Assembly: GCA_034005635.1 (NCBI GenBank)
Contig: JAVEUJ010000097.1
Location: 1 to 9,469, forward strand
Reading direction: 5' to 3'
DNA length: 9,469 nucleotides
From: JAAZFE01 sp034005635
GTDB lineage: Bacteria; Verrucomicrobiota; Kiritimatiellia; CAIQIC01; Lenti-01
Positions within the stretch are counted from its first letter, which is position 1, and each line of letters opens with the position of its first letter. This document shows, one piece after another, positions 5,581 to 9,469 of this stretch. A program made the translations under genes and the position numbers. The notes under the pieces are model-generated. The model was not told the origin of the DNA. It did not search any database and was given only the letters and a program-made list of their open reading frames with translations.

Positions 5581-6567
5581 TCAGCCGGGTCGGGGATGAA
5601 ACGGGGATTCTTGCGCCAATTGTTCGAACAGTTCTTTTTCACGATCGGTGGGATGGTCGGGGATAGCAATTCGCACCGTCACGTACAGGTCGCCCCGGCG
5701 GCCTTGACGGTTGGGCAGGCCCTTGCCGGCCAGACGCAAACGGGTTGCGCCCTGAGTGCCTGGGCGAATGGCCAGGGAAGCATCCCCTTCGAGAGTCGGG
5801 ATGCGGATTTTGGCACCCAGCACGGCTTCCCACGGGGCGATAGGCAGGACCATGTCCAGATCGTGTCCATTGAGCCGATAAAGGGGGTGGGGTGCCACAT
5901 GCAAATTCAAGTACAGATTGCCGCCGGCATGGCCCTGCCCGGAGAGGCGGATGCGCGTGCCCTCGGTGGCCCCCGGCGGTATGCGCACCTCGAACGTTTT
6001 GCTCTGGCGGGTAGTGGTGCCGTTTGGTTGCGCAACGGGCACCTGCAGCGTGAGATTCTTCGGTTCGCGGCTGACCAACTCCTCGATGGAGATCGTCAGA
6101 TTGGCTTCGAAATCCTGTCCACGCGGACGAAACGCGCCTCCCGGCATCCCGCCGCCGCCACCGAACCCGGCAAAGGGACTGCCCCCGCGCCGTCCCCCGC
6201 CTGATTGGCCCAAGTCGCCAAACAGCGTGGAAAAGAAATCACTGAAATCGCCGCCTTCGCCGCCAAATTCGAACCGGATGCCACCGGGGCCACTGCTGGC
6301 GCCCTTGAACCCGCCCCAGTCCGGCGGCGGGGTGAAATCTTGGCCGGATTTCCAGTTGTGTCCCAGAGCGTCATAGCGCTTGCGTTTCTCCGGATCGGAG
6401 AGCACTTCATGCGCTTCGTTGATTTCTTTAAAGCGGGCTTCAGCGGCGCTGGTCTTATTGATGTCGGGGTGATACTGCCGGGCCAGTTTACGGAAAGCCT
6501 TCTTGATGACGTCAGCGCTGGCGTCGCGCGGGATGCCGAGCACAGCATAGTAGTCGAGATATTTCAT
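5581..6567 (-). CDS. cbpA: CbpA-like DnaJ co-chaperone (type II J-protein)
   Basis: A 328-residue class B J-protein that stimulates DnaK ATPase and delivers unfolded clients. The J domain (4-68) carries the essential HPD at 33-35. A Gly/Phe-rich linker spans about 86-148, and the two C-terminal substrate-binding beta domains about 152-225 and 226-305, with the GKGLPN signature at 281-286. No CxxCxGxG zinc-finger repeats are present, which separates it from DnaJ proper and fits CbpA (about 306 residues in Escherichia coli). Its start lies 16 bases after the stop of the coiled-coil gene, with only a weak AAGAG well upstream, so it probably depends on translation of that gene. Assignment to the exact orthologue group is less certain than the family. 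Confidence 0.92.
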   Translation of the reverse strand: MKYLDYYAVLGIPRDASADVIKKAFRKLARQYHPDINKTSAAEARFKEINEAHEVLSDPEKRKRYDALGHNWKSGQDFTPPPDWGGFKGASSGPGGIRFEFGGEGGDFSDFFSTLFGDLGQSGGGRRGGSPFAGFGGGGGMPGGAFRPRGQDFEANLTISIEELVSREPKNLTLQVPVAQPNGTTTRQSKTFEVRIPPGATEGTRIRLSGQGHAGGNLYLNLHVAPHPLYRLNGHDLDMVLPIAPWEAVLGAKIRIPTLEGDASLAIRPGTQGATRLRLAGKGLPNRQGRRGDLYVTVRIAIPDHPTDREKELFEQLAQESPFHPRPG

Positions 6568-6583
6568 GGACGCGGGGGCACTC

Positions 6584-6859
6584 TTAGCGTTTCAAGCGGT
6601 TCACATCTTTTTCCAAGTCGTCGAGTCGTCGTTCCACCGTGGTGAAGGGCGAGGGGGCCCGGTAGCTGTCGCCCATGCGCTGTTCCAGTCGTGTGACCCG
6701 TTCGAGCAGATCGGTCATTTGGTCGCGGTCCTTGCGAACCCGTTCGCTCAGCTCGCGCAGGTCGCGATTAAGGGTGGCCAGGGTGGGTTCGACTGTTTGG
6801 GCGATTCCAGCACTCGCGGTCAGCATCGCCAGTAGGGCTACCGTCAGGATTTTGTTCAT
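6584..6859 (-). CDS. Small exported coiled-coil protein
   Basis: A 91-residue protein with a typical Sec signal peptide: Lys at position 3, hydrophobic core from 5 to 13, likely cleavage after Ala20 (GIA-Q). The mature part, about 71 residues, is very rich in Arg, Asp, Glu and Leu and reads as two amphipathic coiled-coil stretches, roughly 27-62 and 74-91, joined by a short SYRAPSPF hinge. It resembles the N-terminal trimerising segment of CpoB/YbgF-type periplasmic proteins, but no TPR domain follows and I do not assign it to a family. The start has AAAGGAG 10 bases upstream and a good promoter. It is the first gene of a unit with cbpA; an exported protein next to a cytosolic co-chaperone has no obvious functional explanation. 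Confidence 0.75.
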   Translation of the reverse strand: MNKILTVALLAMLTASAGIAQTVEPTLATLNRDLRELSERVRKDRDQMTDLLERVTRLEQRMGDSYRAPSPFTTVERRLDDLEKDVNRLKR

Positions 6860-6869
6860 GGCACCAATA

Positions 6870-6876
6870 CTCCTTT
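6870..6876 (-). promoter_or_regulatory. Ribosome binding site of the coiled-coil gene
   Basis: AAAGGAG on the minus strand, 10 bases before the ATG at 6859. This is the strongest Shine-Dalgarno sequence in the window. Confidence 0.75.
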
Positions 6877-6888
6877 GTTCAGCCCATC

Positions 6889-6917
6889 ACTATAAACAGC
6901 CGACCGCCACATTGCAA
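6889..6917 (-). promoter_or_regulatory. Promoter of the coiled coil-cbpA unit
   Basis: On the minus strand TTGCAA (6912-6917) and TATAGT (6889-6894) are separated by 17 bases. Transcription would begin near 6882, giving a leader of about 23 bases that contains the ribosome site. It is a vegetative-type promoter; I see no heat-shock CIRCE element or sigma-32 pattern despite the chaperone gene. Confidence 0.6.
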
Positions 6918-6919
6918 CG

Positions 6920-6955
6920 GGGGGGATGAGGCGGCGAAAAAACCGCCGTCCCCCC
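6920..6955. repeat. GC-rich hairpin between divergent promoters
   Basis: Outer arms GGGGGGA (6920-6926) and TCCCCCC (6949-6955) and inner arms GGCGG (6930-6934) and CCGCC (6943-6947) enclose CGAAAAAA. The structure fills the space between the -35 boxes of the minus-strand cbpA-unit promoter and the plus-strand tRNA promoter. No T-run follows on either side, so a terminator is unlikely. Confidence 0.55.
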
Positions 6956-6956
6956 A

Positions 6957-6985
6957 TTGACGCGGGGGAGGGTGGCTGATATGGT
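6957..6985 (+). promoter_or_regulatory. Promoter of tRNA-Leu
   Basis: TTGACG (6957-6962) and TATGGT (6980-6985) are separated by 17 bases. Transcription would start near 6992, about 16 bases before the mature tRNA 5' end, which suits RNase P processing. Confidence 0.6.
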
Positions 6986-7007
6986 CCCTTGCGATTCCCT
7001 TTTCGGT

Positions 7008-7094
7008 GCACCCGTGGTGAAATTGGCAGACACGTAAGATTCAGGTTCTTATGCCCTTAAAAGCGTGTGGGTTCGAGTCCCTCCGGGTGCACCA
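7008..7094 (+). tRNA. tRNA-Leu (anticodon CAG)
   Basis: This 87-base tRNA decodes CUG. The acceptor stem GCACCCG (7008-7014) pairs fully with CGGGTGC (7084-7090), followed by discriminator A, as leucyl-tRNA synthetase requires, and an encoded CCA (7092-7094). The D arm is GTG/CAC with an 11-base loop holding GG. The anticodon stem TAAGA/TCTTA encloses TTCAGGT, with CAG at 7042-7044. The long variable region (7052-7066) marks a class II tRNA. The T loop TTCGAGT is canonical. Two oddities: the T stem GTGGG/CCCTC contains a U-U mismatch (7068 and 7082), and the variable arm closes with only about two pairs. Confidence 0.93.
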
Positions 7095-7100
7095 CCTTTT

Positions 7101-7133
7101 GCCCGTGCTTGTGTTGCGCGGGCCTTTTTGTTT
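7101..7133 (+). terminator. Rho-independent terminator of tRNA-Leu
   Basis: GCCCGTGC (7101-7108) pairs with GCGCGGGC (7116-7123), including one G-U pair, across the loop TTGTGTT, followed by CTTTTTGTTT. It lies 6 bases after the tRNA CCA end and 13 bases before the ruvB ATG. Confidence 0.85.
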
Positions 7134-7146
7134 GAATAGCGCATCT

Positions 7147-8163
7147 ATGGCCGAACGCTCTCCAGCCGAGACGCTGAATTGCGCAGACGAGGAATTTGAA
7201 CTCTCACTGCGCCCCAGTCGCTTTGTCGATTTTGTGGGGCAGGCCAAAATTCGCGAACGGCTGGAGCTGAGTGTGGCGGCGGCGGCGGGGCGGGGGGAGT
7301 CGCTCGATCACGTATTGCTGTGCGGCCCGCCCGGCCTTGGCAAGACTACCCTAGCCTATATTCTTGGGTCGGCCATGAACGCCACCGTCAAGGCCACCTC
7401 GGGTCCCGTGCTGGCCAAACCCGCCGATCTCGCCGGCATGCTGACCAATCTCGAAAAGGGCGACATCCTCTTTATTGACGAAATCCACCGCATCCAAAAG
7501 AGCGTTGAAGAATACCTCTATTCGGCCATGGAGGACTACGTCATCGATATCATTCTGGATCAGGGCGTCAATGCCCGCAGCGTGCGGCTGAACCTGCCGC
7601 GGTTCACCCTGGTGGGCGCCACGACCCGCAGCGGTCTCTTGAGCGCGCCGATGCGCTCGCGCTTCGGTGCCGCCCATCGCCTCGACTACTATTCCGCGGC
7701 AGAGTTGACCGAGGTGGTCACGCGCTCCGCGCGCATCCTCAACGTGGATATCGCGCCCGGGGGGGCGGAGGAAATCGCGGCCCGCTCGCGCGGCACCCCG
7801 CGCATTGCTAACAATTTGCTGCGCTGGGTGCGCGATTATGCTCAGATCCGGGCGAACAACCGCATCGACCGCGAAGTTGCCGACCAGGCACTGACGATGC
7901 TGGATGTGGACGGCCACGGCCTCGACGAGATGGACAAGCGCATTTTGCGCACCATTGTAGAGAAGTACGCCGGTGGCCCGGTCGGCCTCAACACCATTGC
8001 TGTGTCGGTTGGCGAGGAGCCCGGCACCCTCGAAGAAGTCTACGAACCTTTTTTGATCCAGCAAGGCCTGTTGGCGCGTACGTCACAAGGCCGCACCGCC
8101 ACCCCCGCCGCCTTCCACCTGCTGGGCCTGCCGGCCCGCGGCGAAAAACCGGAGTCGCCCTGA
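7147..8163 (+). CDS. ruvB: Holliday junction branch migration DNA helicase RuvB
   Basis: A 338-residue AAA+ motor that, as hexameric rings with RuvA, drives Holliday-junction branch migration in recombinational repair. Walker A is GPPGLGKTT (60-68), Walker B LFIDEIHR (108-115), and sensor 1 GATTRSG (157-163). The RuvB-specific beta-hairpin region follows Walker B, MRSRFG (169-174) carries the arginine-finger candidates, and the C-terminal winged helix ends in RTSQGRTATPAAFHLLG (311-327). Length matches the family (330-350). The start at 7147 is the first ATG outside the upstream tRNA and terminator that precedes the conserved LRPSRFVDFVGQ block. No Shine-Dalgarno is visible. ruvA and ruvC are not adjacent. 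The next gene begins one base after the stop, so the two are cotranscribed. Confidence 0.96.
   Translation: MAERSPAETLNCADEEFELSLRPSRFVDFVGQAKIRERLELSVAAAAGRGESLDHVLLCGPPGLGKTTLAYILGSAMNATVKATSGPVLAKPADLAGMLTNLEKGDILFIDEIHRIQKSVEEYLYSAMEDYVIDIILDQGVNARSVRLNLPRFTLVGATTRSGLLSAPMRSRFGAAHRLDYYSAAELTEVVTRSARILNVDIAPGGAEEIAARSRGTPRIANNLLRWVRDYAQIRANNRIDREVADQALTMLDVDGHGLDEMDKRILRTIVEKYAGGPVGLNTIAVSVGEEPGTLEEVYEPFLIQQGLLARTSQGRTATPAAFHLLGLPARGEKPESP
8151..8154 (+). promoter_or_regulatory. Ribosome binding site of the epimerase gene inside ruvB
   Basis: GGAG within the last codons of ruvB, 10 bases before the ATG at 8165. Confidence 0.55.
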
Positions 8164-8164
8164 C

Positions 8165-9178
8165 ATGAACGTACTCGTCACCGGCGCCGCCGGCTTTATC
8201 GGCTACCACGTGGCCACCGCCCTGCTTGAGCGCGGCGACTCGGTCACCGGCTTTGACAACCTCAACGACTATTACGATGTGACCCTCAAGCATGCGCGCC
8301 TCAAGCGGCTTAGCGCCAACCCCGCCTTTACCTTCGTCAAGGGTGATCTGGCCGATGAAGCGGCAGTGAATGCCCTGTTTGCCGTCCGCCCCTTTGACCG
8401 GGTGATTCATCTCGCGGCTCAAGCCGGCGTGCGCTATTCGCTGACGAATCCCGGCTCCTACGTGCAGAGCAATTTGGTCGGCTTTCTGCACATCCTGGAA
8501 GCCTGCCGCCATGCTCAAACGCCGCACCTGGCCTACGCCTCCAGCAGTTCCGTCTACGGCCTCAACGCCCATTTCCCGTTTTCGGTGCATGACAACGTCG
8601 ACCATCCCGTCTCGCTTTACGCCGCCACCAAAAAGGCCAACGAGCTGATGGCCCACACCTATTCGCACCTCTACAACCTGCCCACCACCGGCCTGCGCTT
8701 CTTCACCGTCTATGGCCCGTGGGGACGCCCCGACATGGCCCTGTTCAAGTTCACTAAGGCCATCCTCGCCGGCGAGCCCATCGACGTCTACAACCATGGC
8801 CGCATGCGCCGGGACTTCACCTACATTGACGATATCGTCCAAGGCGTGGTGCGCACCGCCGACAAAATCGCCGCGCCCGATCCCACTTGGGATGCCACGC
8901 AGCCCGATGCCGGCACCAGCCCCGCGCCTTATCGCGTCTACAACATCGGCAACCACACCCCCGTCGAACTCGATACCTTCATCACCCTCATCGAAGATGC
9001 CCTCGGTCAGAAAGCCGTCCGCAATCTGCTGCCGATGCAGCCCGGCGACGTCCCCGCCACCAGCGCCGATGTCGAGGACCTGCGCCGCGCTGTCGGGTTC
9101 GCCCCATCCACCCCCCTCAAAATCGGCATTGACCGCTTCATCGAGTGGTACAAGGACTACTACGGGGCCCGGGTTTGA
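8165..9178 (+). CDS. NAD-dependent nucleotide-sugar epimerase, probably UDP-glucuronate 4-epimerase
   Basis: A 337-residue extended short-chain dehydrogenase. It probably interconverts UDP-glucuronate and UDP-galacturonate for surface polysaccharides, through a transient 4-keto intermediate. The NAD-binding GAAGFIG is at 7-13. The block DNLNDYYDVTLKHARL (31-46) is characteristic of CapI/LspL-type glucuronate epimerases rather than GalE. SSSSVYG (126-132) gives the catalytic Ser, and Tyr152 and Lys156 form YxxxK. RPDMALFKFTKAILAGEPI (188-206) and RRDFTYIDDIV (215-225) are also typical of that group. Length is normal. It starts one base after the ruvB stop with GGAG 10 bases upstream, so the message is shared with ruvB. 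Other 4-epimerase specificities are possible. Confidence 0.9.
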   Translation: MNVLVTGAAGFIGYHVATALLERGDSVTGFDNLNDYYDVTLKHARLKRLSANPAFTFVKGDLADEAAVNALFAVRPFDRVIHLAAQAGVRYSLTNPGSYVQSNLVGFLHILEACRHAQTPHLAYASSSSVYGLNAHFPFSVHDNVDHPVSLYAATKKANELMAHTYSHLYNLPTTGLRFFTVYGPWGRPDMALFKFTKAILAGEPIDVYNHGRMRRDFTYIDDIVQGVVRTADKIAAPDPTWDATQPDAGTSPAPYRVYNIGNHTPVELDTFITLIEDALGQKAVRNLLPMQPGDVPATSADVEDLRRAVGFAPSTPLKIGIDRFIEWYKDYYGARV

Positions 9179-9189
9179 AGCTGGACACT

Positions 9190-9252
9190 GGAAACTTGGC
9201 CAGTTTTCCACAGTGTGGAAAACTTCTTTCCACGCTATGGAAAATCTTGGCC
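9190..9252. repeat. TTTCCA/TGGAAA palindromes framed by a direct repeat
   Basis: TTTTCCACA-G-TGTGGAAAA (9204-9222) has perfect nine-base arms, and TTTCCA-CGCTA-TGGAAA (9227-9243) has six-base arms. They are framed by GGAAACTTGGCC (9190-9201) and GGAAAATCTTGGCC (9239-9252). Directly behind the epimerase stop, they might serve in 3' end formation, but no T-run follows. Confidence 0.6.
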
Positions 9253-9276
9253 GCGCCGTCGCCGCCGGGCGGGGCT

Positions 9277-9304
9277 GTTGGTCGTTGGTCGTTGGTTGTT
9301 GGTT
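9277..9304. repeat. Heptamer tandem repeat GTTGGTY, four units
   Basis: GTTGGTC, GTTGGTC, GTTGGTT, GTTGGTT, contiguous and in register. Confidence 0.8.
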
Positions 9305-9360
9305 GGGAAGATCCGGATCGGTCGGATCCGACAGATTGTCTTTCAGTACTTGAACAGTGG

Positions 9361-9388
9361 ATATTGAATATTGGACATTGGACATTGT
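9361..9388. repeat. Heptamer tandem repeat AYATTGR, four units
   Basis: ATATTGA, ATATTGG, ACATTGG, ACATTGT, contiguous and in register; the last unit has T in the final place. Confidence 0.75.
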
Positions 9389-9403
9389 CCCCCTCTCTTT
9401 TTC

Positions 9404-9424
9404 CTGAACCCCGAACCCTGAACC
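9404..9424. repeat. Heptamer tandem repeat CYGAACC, three units
   Basis: CTGAACC, CCGAACC, CTGAACC, contiguous, ending six bases before the ribosome site of the next gene. It has the same period as the two preceding runs but a different sequence. Confidence 0.75.
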
Positions 9425-9429
9425 CATCT

Positions 9430-9434
9430 GGAGG
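9430..9434 (+). promoter_or_regulatory. Ribosome binding site of the truncated right-edge gene
   Basis: GGAGG six bases before the ATG at 9441. CTCC at 9437-9440 could pair with the first four bases of this site, but such a small hairpin is probably unimportant. Confidence 0.7.
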
Positions 9435-9440
9435 AACTCC

Positions 9441-9469
9441 ATGCCCAACACCATCCTGATCGGCGCCCA
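9441..9469 (+). CDS. purA: Start of a gene cut by the window edge, probably adenylosuccinate synthetase
   Basis: Nine complete codons give MPNTILIGA, and the next codon begins CA. Adenylosuccinate synthetase typically begins M(P/A)NTxxxGAQWGDEGKGK, and CA is compatible with Gln at the tenth place. PurA condenses IMP and aspartate using GTP, the first committed step to AMP. The strong GGAGG site supports a real start. With so few residues the call rests on an N-terminal match; another Rossmann-type or P-loop protein starting similarly cannot be excluded. Confidence 0.6.

Larger units (their letters stand above)
9179..9440. other. Intergenic mosaic of short repeats before purA
   Basis: This 262-base spacer has no gene. 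It carries, in order, two TTTCCA/TGGAAA palindromes, a GTTGGTY heptamer run, two adjacent GGATCC-centred palindromes (9310-9319 and 9321-9332), an AYATTGR heptamer run and a CYGAACC heptamer run. It ends in a strong ribosome site. I find no T-run terminator and no convincing promoter for the gene at 9441. Open frames on both strands across it are repeat-derived. Confidence 0.65.

Noticed and set aside
7051..7146. Extension of RuvB to an ATG inside the tRNA
   Set aside because: It would overlap the tRNA and its terminator, and the added residues are unlike RuvB.
9277..9424. Iterons of a replication origin
   Set aside because: The three heptamer runs differ in sequence, no DnaA-box cluster or replication initiator gene is near, and the flanking genes are ordinary metabolic and repair genes.
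7988..9454. A 488-residue open frame on the minus strand across ruvB's end, the epimerase and the repeat region
   Set aside because: It runs opposite two clear genes and through tandem repeats, which supply its PTTNDQQP-like peptide. It has no recognisable domain.

Overview
The window reads as ordinary chromosomal DNA from a moderately GC-rich bacterium. Gene content (RuvB, an extended HPr, a paired-CxxC zinc ribbon coupled to a YdcF/SanA-like membrane protein, a CbpA-type co-chaperone) together with the style of intergenic sequence points to the PVC superphylum, perhaps Kiritimatiellota, Lentisphaerota or Verrucomicrobiota. The intergenic style means short word-like tandem repeats such as CACGGATTA, GTTGGTC and ACATTGG, REP-like hairpins, and TTTCCA/TGGAAA palindromes. 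This placement is an inference from style, not a database result.

Layout, left to right. 57-2378 (minus): molybdenum-hydroxylase (xanthine dehydrogenase family) large subunit, without its FeS and FAD partners in view. 2379-2771: divergent spacer with an inverted pair of REP-like hairpins and a likely promoter. 2772-3550 (plus): zinc-ribbon protein overlapping a YdcF/SanA-like membrane protein by ATGA. 3638-3961 (plus): HPr-family phosphocarrier. 3962-4204: convergent spacer holding two near-identical long palindromes. 4205-5353 (minus): Ldh-type malate/lactate dehydrogenase family oxidoreductase. 5354-5580: spacer with octamer and nonamer repeats. 5581-6859 (minus): two-gene unit of a small exported coiled-coil protein followed by a CbpA/DnaJ-like co-chaperone. 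6860-7007: compact divergent promoter region with a GC-rich hairpin between the two -35 boxes. 7008-7094 (plus): tRNA-Leu(CAG) with its own terminator. 7147-9178 (plus): ruvB and a UDP-glucuronate 4-epimerase-like gene, one base apart. 9179-9440: a mosaic of repeats. 9441 to the edge (plus): the first nine codons of what is probably purA.

No single pathway ties the window together. The clear transcription units are zinc ribbon-YdcF, coiled coil-cbpA, and ruvB-epimerase. The molybdenum hydroxylase, a possible ureidoglycolate dehydrogenase-like Ldh enzyme and purA could all touch purine metabolism, but they are far apart and the link is weak.

I see no phage, transposase, CRISPR array or defence locus. 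The most unusual material is non-coding: five of the spacers carry structured or periodic repeats of different families, and the twin palindromes at 4000-4152 and the serial repeats at 9204-9424 stand out.
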